Origin: Roseibium algicola
GTDB lineage: Bacteria > Pseudomonadota > Alphaproteobacteria > Rhizobiales > Stappiaceae
Reading direction: 5' to 3'
Length of the DNA: 64,000 nucleotides
Assembly: GCF_001999245.1 (NCBI RefSeq)
Contig: NZ_CP019630.1
Location: forward strand, 6,043,001-6,107,000
Both the position numbers and the translations under genes were made by a program. The notes under the pieces were generated by a model. It had not been told where the DNA came from and did no database searches. It saw only the letters and a list, made by a program, of their open reading frames with translations. Shown here piece after piece: positions 1 to 9,100 of the stretch (positions within the stretch are counted from its first letter, which is position 1; every line of letters starts with the position of its first letter).

Positions 1-290
1 TCCGCTCCCACTTCCGCCGCTGCGACATGATAAGGCACACGATCCGCGTAATAGACGATGTGGGTAATCTTCTGGTCGAGACAGTAGGCTCGAAGCCAGT
101 TGGGCCAGTTTCGCAAGGAACCGCGATAGGATGTACATCTGCGGTCGTGCCAACCGATCCAGTCGCCGGCACACAGGTTCACCCGGCGTGTGGACGCCCC
201 TGCTTTTTCAAGGCTGTCGGCAATGGTTCGCGCAAAAACGCCAGGCGGCCCTTGCAGAAACAGCACCACCATTGAACTGACTGAAACCAT
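1..290 (-). CDS. Capsule polysaccharide export protein, KpsS/LipB-like (N-terminal part, runs off the window)
   Basis: The minus-strand frame is open from an ATG at 290 to the window edge; the C-terminal part lies outside. The visible start reads MVSVSSMVVLFLQGPPGVFA, then a segment with VNLCAGDWIGWHD, YRGSLRNWPNWL and a late VPYH. A hydrophobic strand ending in LQGPxG, followed by an N-x-C-x-GDW block and a YRG-x(4)-W block, is what I remember of the capsule synthesis family (PF05159; KpsS/LipB). Those cytoplasmic proteins act in building the lipid-linked Kdo primer for exported capsule. It lies 73 bases downstream of the Wza-like gene on the same strand, which supports a capsule locus. An ATG at 272 is an alternative start. 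KpsS versus KpsC cannot be decided from about 96 residues. Confidence 0.6.
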   Translation of the reverse strand, partial: MVSVSSMVVLFLQGPPGVFARTIADSLEKAGASTRRVNLCAGDWIGWHDRRCTSYRGSLRNWPNWLRAYCLDQKITHIVYYADRVPYHVAAAEVGA

Positions 291-311
291 GCAATCTGCC
301 AACCTACCGGC

Positions 312-346
312 TTTAACGGCCCACGATGTTTATCTGAGCCGTTAAA
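312..346. repeat. Perfect 9-bp inverted repeat between the two capsule genes
   Basis: TTTAACGGC at 312-320 and GCCGTTAAA at 338-346 are exact inverse complements with a 17-base spacer. The element lies in the 73-base gap between the Wza-like gene and the KpsS-like gene. It could form an intercistronic mRNA stem-loop or bind a regulator. There is no clear U-tract, so I do not call a terminator. Confidence 0.5.
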
Positions 347-363
347 TCTTCGTACGGCAACTG

Positions 364-1491
364 TTAATCCGTGATGTTACTTACCACAGAGTAGTTGCTG
401 ATGAGCGGAGCGATGATTTGCAGGAACTTGCCAAGCTCAGCAGTCGGATGGTTCGAAACGAACAGGATATCCTTGTCCCGCATTTCGAATTTCTGCGACA
501 TGAAGAAACCCTTCGGATCGCGAAGGCTCAGCTTGTAGACAAGAGGAACGCTCTGACCCGTCAGCTTGTCCGCAAGAAGAGGCTTGAGCTTTCGCACAAG
601 CGCAGCATCTTCGAAGCGGAACAGGAACACACCGTTTGCATCCGCGCGGTCATCCCGCAAACCACCCACCGTCGCCAGGGCCTCGGCCATCGTGACGGTC
701 TTCGTCCTGAACGGAACGAGCTGGTTTGCCTTGAGGGCACCGAAAGCAGAGAAAGTACGCGGGCGATGCGACAGAAGAATGTTGTCGTTCGGCGCGATCA
801 GAACGTTGTTTTCCGGATAATCGATCAGGTCTTCCAGACGGGTGGTACCGGCGCGGTTGCCGCGCTTCAGCGTAACCACGGTCTCATAGGTCGCGTCGCG
901 CGCGCCACCTGCCTGCGCAACGAGGTCAAGCAGGCGAGTATTTCGCAGCGGCAACGGATAAACGCCGGGCTTGGCGACATCGCCGACGACAACCGCGGTT
1001 GAGCTCAGCTTGTCTCTGAGGGAAATCAGAACCTGCGGCTCAACGGCCTTGCCAACGAGTTTCTGCTGCACCGACTGGCGCAAGCCCTCAATGCTGAGGC
1101 CTGCCGCCCGTATACGGCCAGCGTACGGCACGAAGATATAGCCGCTCTCGTCAACAACGGATGGAATGTTGCTCGACCCGCCACCGCCACTGCTGAACAG
1201 GCCGTCTGGCGACGCTTCCCAGATAGTGACATTCAGCGTGTCGCCAACGCCGAGGAGTGTTGAAGACCCGCCACTCCCCACTCCGTGGAACTGGTTGGCG
1301 AAAGCAAGTGGGCGGTAATTCTTGATGGTGTCAATGTTGGACGGCTCGACAACGACGACGGTGTAATCCCCCGTCTGCGCGCTGGTTTCTACATCTTGCG
1401 ACGAAATATTTATCGCAGCCGGGCCCTCGCCCGGCAGGGCGGAGCATCCAAACAGAACTCCGGCAGCCGCCAATACTGACAAAAAACGCAT
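364..1491 (-). CDS. Polysaccharide export outer-membrane lipoprotein, Wza/KpsD family
   Basis: The 375-residue protein begins MRFLSVLAAAGVLFGCSA, a lipoprotein signal peptide with lipobox LFGC and lipidated Cys16. I chose the ATG at 1491 because it starts exactly at this signal; a longer frame to 1560 adds only a non-signal leader. Next comes a polysaccharide-export (Poly_export) domain, with the LGVGDTLNVTIWEA block and later PSVVDESGYIFVPYAGRI. SLBB-like segments follow (VVGDVAKPGVYPL; AFGALKANQLVPF). Family members form the outer-membrane channel through which capsule or exopolysaccharide leaves the cell. It is followed by the KpsS-like gene, consistent with a capsule locus continuing left of the window. 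Family assignment is firm; Wza versus KpsD subtype and the exported polymer are unknown. Confidence 0.88.
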   Translation of the reverse strand: MRFLSVLAAAGVLFGCSALPGEGPAAINISSQDVETSAQTGDYTVVVVEPSNIDTIKNYRPLAFANQFHGVGSGGSSTLLGVGDTLNVTIWEASPDGLFSSGGGGSSNIPSVVDESGYIFVPYAGRIRAAGLSIEGLRQSVQQKLVGKAVEPQVLISLRDKLSSTAVVVGDVAKPGVYPLPLRNTRLLDLVAQAGGARDATYETVVTLKRGNRAGTTRLEDLIDYPENNVLIAPNDNILLSHRPRTFSAFGALKANQLVPFRTKTVTMAEALATVGGLRDDRADANGVFLFRFEDAALVRKLKPLLADKLTGQSVPLVYKLSLRDPKGFFMSQKFEMRDKDILFVSNHPTAELGKFLQIIAPLISNYSVVSNITD

Positions 1492-1633
1492 TAGTACCCA
1501 ATCCACCCAAATTGCTGCCAAGTCTGGTAACACCCTCTTGCAAGGTTGTCCAAGACGCATCGCAGCTTTCCCCGGGAGAAACCTCCCAGCTGTGACTTTG
1601 CTGTAACACTACACCGTCTTTTCCTAGTGAATT

Positions 1634-1652
1634 GATAAATTTCCAATTTATC
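1634..1652. promoter_or_regulatory. Palindrome between divergent capsule-export and epimerase genes
   Basis: GATAAATT and AATTTATC (1634-1641, 1645-1652) are perfect inverted arms around TCC. The site is AT-rich, lies in the divergent intergenic region, and has operator-like size and symmetry. No regulator gene adjoins it, so its binding protein is unknown. Confidence 0.4.
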
Positions 1653-1728
1653 GTCTTCTGTTCGGCATGTGAGCGTCGATAATCGAATTCAGCGTCAGAG
1701 CTTCCAACATCTGTCTTCGGGGTATCTT

Positions 1729-2913
1729 ATGACCGCCAGCAACCGGCATAACGACATTAAAAACATTAAAATTCTCTCGTCAGAATTAACAATCTGGCTG
1801 CGGGATTCGGCCTTGCCGCTCTGGTCAACTGCCGGTATCGACTCGCAAACAAAAACCAGTCTTGACGTTATCGACCTCAAAACTGGTGCCGGCCTTCCGG
1901 TCACGCGGCGCGCGCGGGTCGTAAGCAGGCAGATCTATTCCTTTCTGGAAGGCAAGAAGCTCGGGTGGACAGGACCAGCCGAGGAATTAGCAACCGAACT
2001 TTATGGCTGGTATACGAGCACGTTCCTGATGCCGGACGGACACTACGCCTCTTGTGTTGACACGAATAACACCGTCACAGACACGAGTTTCGACCTCTAC
2101 AATCAGTCTTTTTCCCTCTTTGGCTTCGCCAAGCTGGCAGCGGATCTTCCCGCCTGTAAAACCAGCGCAAGCGAACACGCCGACAAGCTGCTGGACCATC
2201 TGATGACGGCCTATCGTCATCCGGAAGCAGGATTTCAAGAAGCCTCTCCCGCGAAGAAACCGCTTTGCTCCAATCCGCACATGCACATGTTCGAAGCGTG
2301 CCTCGCATGGGAAAAAGTCTCTTCGGATACGGCCTGGGCAGACCTTGCTGATGAAATCGCCGAACTTGCCCTGACGCGTTTCATCGACCCGGTTTCAGGC
2401 GGGCTTCGAGAATTCTTCAACAGCGACTGGACCCCGTTTGACGGTGACAAGGGCCGTGTCATGGAGCCCGGTCACCAGTTCGAATGGGCCTGGCTCCTGA
2501 CAAGATGGGGGCAATCGAGAATGGATGCGGGCGCCCTGATTGCAGCGCGGCGCCTCTATGACATTGCATGGACCTACGGCATAGATGAAAGCCGCGGTGT
2601 CGCCTTCATGGCCTTGAACGACGATTTTTCCGTCCGTGACCCCATGGCACGCCTGTGGGGACAGACGGAATGGATCAAGGCCGCCGTCGCTCTGGCAGAA
2701 GTTTCAACCGGCGCGGAAAGGGATGCCTACCTGTCGGATATTCCGGAAGCCGTCCAGGCACTGAAGGTCTATTTTGCAGATGTCCCCGCCGGCTTGTGGC
2801 GAGACAAGCTTTCTCCCAACGGAACCTTTGTCGATGAACCCGCACCGGCAAGTTCGCTCTATCACATCGTTTGCGCCATCTCGGAACTTCACGATTTCGC
2901 AGAATCACTTTGA
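1729..2913 (+). CDS. AGE-family sugar epimerase/isomerase
   Basis: About 394 residues. The body carries motifs of the N-acylglucosamine 2-epimerase / mannose isomerase (alpha/alpha)6-barrel family: an N-terminal WLRDSALPLWSTAGID block, NPHMHMFEACLAW in mid-protein (family histidines), EPGHQFEWAWLL, and RLWGQTEWIKAAVAL near the C-terminus. Such enzymes interconvert aldoses and ketoses or epimerise N-acyl-hexosamines; in alphaproteobacteria many are annotated as mannose-6-phosphate isomerase. It is divergent from the Wza-like gene, so a role in supplying sugar for surface polysaccharide is an inference. I prefer the ATG at 1729, preceded by a GGGG Shine-Dalgarno-like run. A GTG at 1669 would add 20 residues but has no visible ribosome site. 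Substrate cannot be read from sequence. Confidence 0.82.
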   Translation: MTASNRHNDIKNIKILSSELTIWLRDSALPLWSTAGIDSQTKTSLDVIDLKTGAGLPVTRRARVVSRQIYSFLEGKKLGWTGPAEELATELYGWYTSTFLMPDGHYASCVDTNNTVTDTSFDLYNQSFSLFGFAKLAADLPACKTSASEHADKLLDHLMTAYRHPEAGFQEASPAKKPLCSNPHMHMFEACLAWEKVSSDTAWADLADEIAELALTRFIDPVSGGLREFFNSDWTPFDGDKGRVMEPGHQFEWAWLLTRWGQSRMDAGALIAARRLYDIAWTYGIDESRGVAFMALNDDFSVRDPMARLWGQTEWIKAAVALAEVSTGAERDAYLSDIPEAVQALKVYFADVPAGLWRDKLSPNGTFVDEPAPASSLYHIVCAISELHDFAESL

Positions 2914-3049
2914 CCGGGCAGTCCGCGTCAAAAAGGCGTGCATGGCGAAACCAGAGCAGTAAAAGACGCATTCGGCCTTTTTCATTTCGATACAGAGCTC
3001 TATAGCTTGTCGCCGGTTAAAGAAGACGTGCGACCAATGAGGAGGCCGA

Positions 3050-3961
3050 ATGCCCAAGGCTCAGATCATCGATGGCAAGGCTATCGCGGAAAGTGTCAGG
3101 CAAGAAATCACCAACCGGGCAGCCAAGCTGCTGGAAACCAGCGGCAAACGCCCCGGTCTGGCGGTCGTCCTGGTGGGTGAGGATCCTGCCAGCCAGGTCT
3201 ACGTACGCAACAAGGACAAGGCCGCCGAAGCTTGCGGTTTTCACTCCGTGAAACACACGCTCGCTGCCGACACCAGCGAGGACGCTGTGCTGGCACTTGT
3301 CGACCAGCTCAACAACGACCCTGATATTCACGGAATTCTGGTGCAGCTGCCTTTGCCGGGACATATCGACGAGAGCAAGGTGCTGCGCCTCATCCGTCCG
3401 GAAAAGGATGTCGACGGTTTCCATCCTGTCAATGTTGGACTGCTGACTGCCGGAGAACGGGACAGTGCGCTGGTGCCCTGCACACCTGCCGGTAGTCTGG
3501 TGCTGTTGAAGCGCACACTCGGCGACACGCTCTCGGGTCTCAACGCAGTCGTGGTGGGCCGATCCAACATCGTCGGCAAACCCATGGCGAGCCTTCTGCT
3601 TCAGGAAAGCTGCACTGTCACGATCGCTCACAGCCGCACCAGAGACCTGCCGGACGTCGTGCGTTCCGCAGACATCGTCGTCGCGGCGGTCGGTCGGCCG
3701 CAGATGATCAAGGGCGATTGGATCAAACCGGGCGCGACCGTTATCGATGTCGGCATCAACCGAATCCCGGCTCCGGACCTGGGTGAAGGCAAGGCTCGCC
3801 TGGTTGGCGATGTGAACTTTGCAGAAGCAGCAGAGGTTGCAGGTGCCATAACACCGGTTCCCGGCGGCGTTGGTCCAATGACGATTGCCATGCTGATGGT
3901 CAACACCTTGACGGCTGCTCGCCGTCTGCTTGACCTTCCGGAGGAAGAAGCGCTTTTTTGA
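3050..3961 (+). CDS. folD: Bifunctional methylenetetrahydrofolate dehydrogenase / methenyltetrahydrofolate cyclohydrolase
   Basis: The 303-residue product has the family's usual length. It oxidises 5,10-methylene-THF with NADP+ to methenyl-THF and hydrolyses this to 10-formyl-THF in the cytosol. Signature blocks are clear: [17 protein letters not shown] with the active-site Y-x-x-x-[29 protein letters not shown], then the Rossmann part [14 protein letters not shown] and the C-terminal [14 protein letters not shown]. The start has a strong ribosome site (GAGGAGG five to six bases upstream). It appears monocistronic. Methyl groups released as formaldehyde by the demethylation cluster at 51-56 kb could enter the pathway at this step; that link is inference. 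Confidence 0.97.
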   Translation: MPKAQIIDGKAIAESVRQEITNRAAKLLETSGKRPGLAVVLVGEDPASQVYVRNKDKAAEACGFHSVKHTLAADTSEDAVLALVDQLNNDPDIHGILVQLPLPGHIDESKVLRLIRPEKDVDGFHPVNVGLLTAGERDSALVPCTPAGSLVLLKRTLGDTLSGLNAVVVGRSNIVGKPMASLLLQESCTVTIAHSRTRDLPDVVRSADIVVAAVGRPQMIKGDWIKPGATVIDVGINRIPAPDLGEGKARLVGDVNFAEAAEVAGAITPVPGGVGPMTIAMLMVNTLTAARRLLDLPEEEALF

Positions 3962-3988
3962 GTAATAACCGGCCGGCACGAAAGCGCG

Positions 3989-4016
3989 CGCAAGAATATT
4001 TTCGCGCGTTCTTGCG
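3989..4016 (+). terminator. Stem-loop downstream of folD
   Basis: CGCAAGAA (3989-3996) pairs with TTCTTGCG (4009-4016) across a 12-base loop, 27 bases after the folD stop. No U-run follows, so this may be a weak or factor-dependent terminator. The rest of the folD-tamA gap shows nothing else I can name. Confidence 0.35.
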
Positions 4017-4201
4017 GCACATTCACTAAAGTCTTGTGCCACCTTCTCTCTTGAACTCGTTCCGGCGCCATGGTCTATCGTGTTTGTATTCGCTTAACCA
4101 TGGCCCTTTAAGGTGCGTAACGTAGGGGCTGCAAACGCAGATGGTTGAATTGCGCTGTTATCAGATGCAATTCGGCTGACCAATTAAACAGGCGGCAGTG
4201 A

Positions 4202-6184
4202 GTGAAGGGTCTACCGTCTTGCAAGTCCGGCAGGTTCGCCGGCAAGCGTTTCAACGCATTTTCCTCATTGGCAGCCTGGTTGGCTGGCGGTGTTTCTTTT
4301 GTTGCCTTGCGCCCGGCTGGTGCTGGGTTGGCCTGTGCCCTTCTTCTTGCTGCTCCCCTTCCCGCAAATTCCTTTGAAATATTCGGCTGGAAGTTTTTCG
4401 AATCGGCGGAAGACGAAGCCAACGCTGTTCCCGATCCCCTGCCCTACGAGGCAGACCTGACAATCTCCAATGGTGCGGATGATCTCACCAAGGAATTGAA
4501 AGACGCCTCGCTGCTGGTACAGCAACAGGAAAAGCCTCCCTCCGGCGAGGCAGGCCTGCTCGCACGCTCTCTTTCTGATCGTGAACGGCTGATCGCCCAG
4601 CTTTATGCCGATGGCCGCTACGGTGGAACTGTCGATATCACGCTTGCGGGCATTCCGCTTGAAACCGCTCTTGAACAAAGTGATTTGCCTGACGCTCGGC
4701 CGGTGAAGGTTGAGATTCTGGTCAATCCGGGGCCGGTCTTCACCTTCAGCAATATCGACGTTTCGTCCCAGGACGGCGATCTGTCCACCGACCCGTCCTT
4801 CTGGGGCCTCGCGAAAGGCGAGGTCGCTGCTTCCGGCAAGATCCTGACGGCGGAAAAGCGCATGATCGCGGTTCTGCGCGATCGCGGGTATCCGAAGGCG
4901 CGGATTGCTGAACGCCGGATAACGGCGGACCATAGCACCAACACCCTCGCCGTGGCGCTGATCGCCGATGCGGGCCATCAGGCACGTTTCGGCCCGGTCT
5001 CGGTCAAAGGTACGGAAGTCACTGACCCGGATTTCGTCGTCCAGCAGGCAATGCTTCCGGTCGGAGGCGTCTATTCGCCTGAAGACCTGGCCCGTGCACG
5101 CAAACGGCTCAACGAACTCGGCATCTTCTCGTCCATCCGGCTCGTGGAAGGGGAAATCGAAGGCCCAGACGGCACCATGCCGGTCACCATCGAGGTGAGC
5201 GAGCGCAAGCGCCACGTGATCGGTGCCGGTGCTTCCTGGTCCAGTACCGAGGGCTTTGGTGTCGAATCCTATTGGCGCAGAAGAAATCTCTTCGGCCGGG
5301 GCGAATTGCTCTCTGTTGAAGGGTCCGTTGGCAGGATCGGCAACGAGAGCGTCCTCGACATGGAGTACTCGGCGCGGATTGCCTTTGAAAAGCCAGGCGT
5401 TTTCGGCCCGCTTACCAGCTTTTCGACCAGCCTGCAGGCACGCCAGGAACATCCCGACGCCTACAAGAGCCGGTCGATTACCTATGACGCCTATCTCAAC
5501 AGGGAATTTTCCGAGCAGCTGAAAGGCCGCGCGGGCGCCGAGGTCTTTTACGCCAATGAAGAAGACGCCTTCGGCGATGGCGACTATCTGCTGGTTGGAC
5601 TGCCGGCGGACCTGACCTTCGACAACCGTGATGACAAGCTCAATCCGTCCAAGGGGATTTTCGCAGCCCTGTTTGCGGAGCCCGCTTACGATACCCTGAA
5701 CAGCAACGCGATGGGTTTCATCAAAGGCACTGTTTCCAGTTACTATGCGCTCGATCAGGCCAAGCGTTTCATTCTTGCGGGCCGCGTCTCCACAGGGTCG
5801 ATCCTGGCGCCGTCCGTGGAATCGGTTCCCGCCAGCCGGCGGTTCATCGCCGGTGGTGGCGGGTCCATCCGTGGCTACGCCTATCGCAACGTCGGTCCAC
5901 GCAAGGATGGTGAAGTTACCGGTGGACGCTCAATTATCGAGCTTTCCGGTGAAGTTCGCGTCATGGTAACCGAAACCATTGGAATCGTTGGATTTGTTGA
6001 TGCAGGTAATGCATACGAAGACAGCATTCCCGATTTTTCCGAGAGCCTGAAGGTGGGCGTTGGCGCTGGTCTGCGCTACTTTACTCCAATAGGCCCGCTG
6101 CGAGTCGATGCTGCGGTGCCGCTGGATCCGGGACAGGATGACCCGGACTTCGCCCTTTATGTAGGTTTGAGCCAGGCGTTCTAA
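4202..6184 (+). CDS. tamA: Autotransporter assembly factor TamA (Omp85/BamA superfamily)
   Basis: The 660-residue outer-membrane protein opens with a long signal peptide rich in Ala/Leu, cleaved around ANS before FEIFGWKFFES, a start I remember from alphaproteobacterial TamA. Residues about 60-350 hold POTRA repeats (for example GGTVDITLAG...PVKVEILVNPGPVFTFSNIDV). The C-terminal half is the Omp85 beta-barrel, with the conserved lid-loop motif IRGYAYR after a GGGGS stretch and the ending GPLRVDAAVPLD...DFALYVGLSQAF, whose last residue is Phe. TamA works with inner-membrane-anchored TamB to insert autotransporters and other envelope components. tamB starts 5 bases after the stop, so the two are cotranscribed. 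The start codon is GTG at 4202. Confidence 0.94.
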   Translation: MKGLPSCKSGRFAGKRFNAFSSLAAWLAGGVSFVALRPAGAGLACALLLAAPLPANSFEIFGWKFFESAEDEANAVPDPLPYEADLTISNGADDLTKELKDASLLVQQQEKPPSGEAGLLARSLSDRERLIAQLYADGRYGGTVDITLAGIPLETALEQSDLPDARPVKVEILVNPGPVFTFSNIDVSSQDGDLSTDPSFWGLAKGEVAASGKILTAEKRMIAVLRDRGYPKARIAERRITADHSTNTLAVALIADAGHQARFGPVSVKGTEVTDPDFVVQQAMLPVGGVYSPEDLARARKRLNELGIFSSIRLVEGEIEGPDGTMPVTIEVSERKRHVIGAGASWSSTEGFGVESYWRRRNLFGRGELLSVEGSVGRIGNESVLDMEYSARIAFEKPGVFGPLTSFSTSLQARQEHPDAYKSRSITYDAYLNREFSEQLKGRAGAEVFYANEEDAFGDGDYLLVGLPADLTFDNRDDKLNPSKGIFAALFAEPAYDTLNSNAMGFIKGTVSSYYALDQAKRFILAGRVSTGSILAPSVESVPASRRFIAGGGGSIRGYAYRNVGPRKDGEVTGGRSIIELSGEVRVMVTETIGIVGFVDAGNAYEDSIPDFSESLKVGVGAGLRYFTPIGPLRVDAAVPLDPGQDDPDFALYVGLSQAF

Positions 6185-6189
6185 CGCAG

Positions 6190-9100
6190 ATGCGTTTTCT
6201 GAAACTTTCCTTGCGAATCTTCGGATTCCTGATCGCGGTTGCGATTGCTATTCCCGTCCTCGCGCTTTGTGCCCTGCAAGTGCCGGCGGGCCGCACCTTT
6301 GTGTCCAGCGTCGTCAGCACGCTTGCCTCGTCCGACAATCAGACCATCACGATTGAAGAATTGTACATCAGCTTTGGGCTGAAGGCTGAAGTCGGCAAGG
6401 TCTCCCTGGCCGACAAGGAAGGAACCTGGCTGAACGTCGAGAACGTTGCCGCCGACTGGCATCCCATGCGGCTCCTTGCCGGCAATCTCGATATTTCTTC
6501 TCTCACCGCATCCCGGATAGATCTGGAAAGAACACCTGTCCAGCCACCGGCTGAAGAGGTGGCAGTGACCGAGGAGAGCAACTCATCGGGCGGTGTATCG
6601 CTGCCATTTAACGTCACTCTCGAACGTCTGGGCTTTGACGAAATCAACCTCGGTGCTCCCCTGCTGGGAGTACCTGTCTCCCTGACGGCCGCAGGATCAG
6701 GCTCTTTCGCGCTCGACCCGGCACTTGTCACTGCCGATCTCGACCTGCACCGGATCGACGGCATAGAAGCCGGTCTTGTGGCCAAGGCACAGTTTGAACC
6801 CGCCGCCGAAACGCTTGCCTTCGATATTGAAGTGTCCGAACCGCGCGGGGGCCTTGCCGCACGGCTTCTTGAAGTTCCCGACCTTCCCGCGCTGGATCTG
6901 TCGCTCAAAGGTGATGGTCCCCTGACCGACTGGGCAGCCAACCTGAGTGTGGCTCTCGATGGCAGGACCACCGTCACCGGTTCGGCAAAAATCGAGGAAA
7001 ATGCATCCGAACGGCATCTGGCCTTCGATCTGGACGGCGATCTCGCGCCGCTTGCACCTCCCGCGGCACAAGCCTTTCTGCTCGGAACGACAAATGCCAA
7101 AGGAGCTGCCAGGTTCTCTACGGAGTTCGCCCCTCTTTCGGCCAACCTGACCTTGAAAACACAAACGCTTTCTCTGGAAGCAAAGGCTGATCTTGAGAAC
7201 GATGCCGTCAACGCCACGGCGGATCTTGCCGTAAGTGCCGGGAATGACGCGCTGATTGCGCTCGACCTTGGCGAGAGGCGCATTGCCTTTGGTCCGTTGA
7301 CCGGAACGGTACGTGTTTCCGGACAACGCTCCGCGGTCGACTGGCAAACCAAGATTGACCTGAAGTCGCTGCAGACAACGGAAGCCAGGACTGGAGCCAT
7401 CACGCTGTCGTCCTTCGGAAATGGAGCAGATCTCTCCGAAGGAACGCTGACGTCACCCTTCTCGCTGTCGCTCGCCATTGACAGGCTGGAAGGCATTACC
7501 CCGCAAACAGAGCCTTTGACCGGTTCACTTGAATTGAAGGCTACGGGCGCCGTGAACGGCTCAACCCAATCGGCCCAGATCAAGGATCTGACCCTTTCAA
7601 CCGCTGTCGCCTCGCTTGCTCTGTCGGACACGAACCTGTCAGCCGACGCTGTCAACGGATCGGGCAGGCTTTCGCTCGCCGACCTTTCCCGTCTGGCGGG
7701 CCTGGCAGGCCGCGATCTGGCCGGTGCTTTGAACGGAACATTTTCGCTGGATCTTGATCCAAGCCAACTGTCGGGCACGATCACCAGCGCTCTCGTCACC
7801 AGGGATGTCGGGACGGCAATTCCTCAGGCCGACGCGCTTCTTGAAGGTGAAACACGCATCGACGTATCTGTCGATCTTCAAGGCGTGGACGATATTTCCG
7901 TCACCAGTCTCGCTGTTTCGAACAAGGCGCTGGATGCGAAAGGGAATGCCCGTTACCAGCAGAATGAACTCAGTTCCAGCCTGACGACCAGCCTTGCCGA
8001 TCTCGCAAAGGTCGATCCGCAACTTGCCGGTTCGCTGGAACTCGAAGCGAGCACGGAAGGTCCGATCGACGCGCTTGAAGTGCAGGCGGTCGCCTCTTCA
8101 AAGCAGATCATGCTTGCAGGCACACCACTGGATGACTTGAAGCTTTCTGCACAGGCAACGGCCAACCCCGCCGCGCCTACAGCCAAGATTACCAGCAGTG
8201 CCAGCCTGAATGGCCAACCCATTGCCGTTGATGTCGAGCTTACCAGCAAGGACGGTGGGGCAAGTGTCAGCCCGCTTTCCGTCAAACTGGCCGGCAACAC
8301 CGTGACCGGTGAACTTTCTCTGGCAGACCTCGACAAGCCTGTTGAAACGCTCAAGGGCACGTTGAACATCGATGCTCCGGACCTTGCTTCGCTCTCTCCG
8401 CTCCTTCTGACGGAAATCGCCGGACGTGTTCAAGGCACAGTGACAGCCAATCCGGAAACGCGGCAACTCGCACTCGACGTTACCGGAAGCGATATCAGCG
8501 TGCCCGCAGTCAGTCTCGGCAGCGTAAAGCTCAAGGCCAATCTTACTGCCCCATACGAGCCGGAAACCGTTACTGCGGACATTCAGCTTTCAGACATCCT
8601 GACAGATGCGACCCCGGTTCATGCGGTCAGCCTTCAAGCCCAGCCTCAAAATGGCGGCACCGCAATCACGGCAGACGTCAAGCTGGACAAGAACGGCAAG
8701 GATGGCGTGACGCTTGCAGCGCAGGTAAACGAACCGGAAGCTGGCTCCTACGTTGTCGCCCTGTCCGAGCTTGCCATGCGATATCAGGGTATCGCCAGCC
8801 AGTTGAAGCAGCCGACAACCATTTCCTATGCGGCCGGTGAAGCGACGATCGAACCACTGGAGCTTCAGCTTGGCAATGGCTCGCTTGCGGTGTCCGGCAA
8901 GGCCGGCGAGACGCTTGACCTGAACGCCAACCTGACATCCATTCCGCTCAATCTTGCCAACGCCTTTGTACCCTCACTTGGTCTCGGCGGTGCTCTTTCC
9001 GGGAAAGTATCTGCCTCAGGCAGCTCATCGGCTCCCGAAGCGACCTGGTCGATCTCCGGAACAGGTCTGACGGCTAACGAGTTGCGAAACAACGGTCTGG

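Noticed and set aside
27-275. 82-codon plus-strand frame at the window start
   Set aside because: No family resemblance and it is antisense to a frame with capsule-family motifs.
418-1002. 194-codon plus-strand frame
   Set aside because: Antisense to the Wza-like lipoprotein; composition is typical of a shadow frame.
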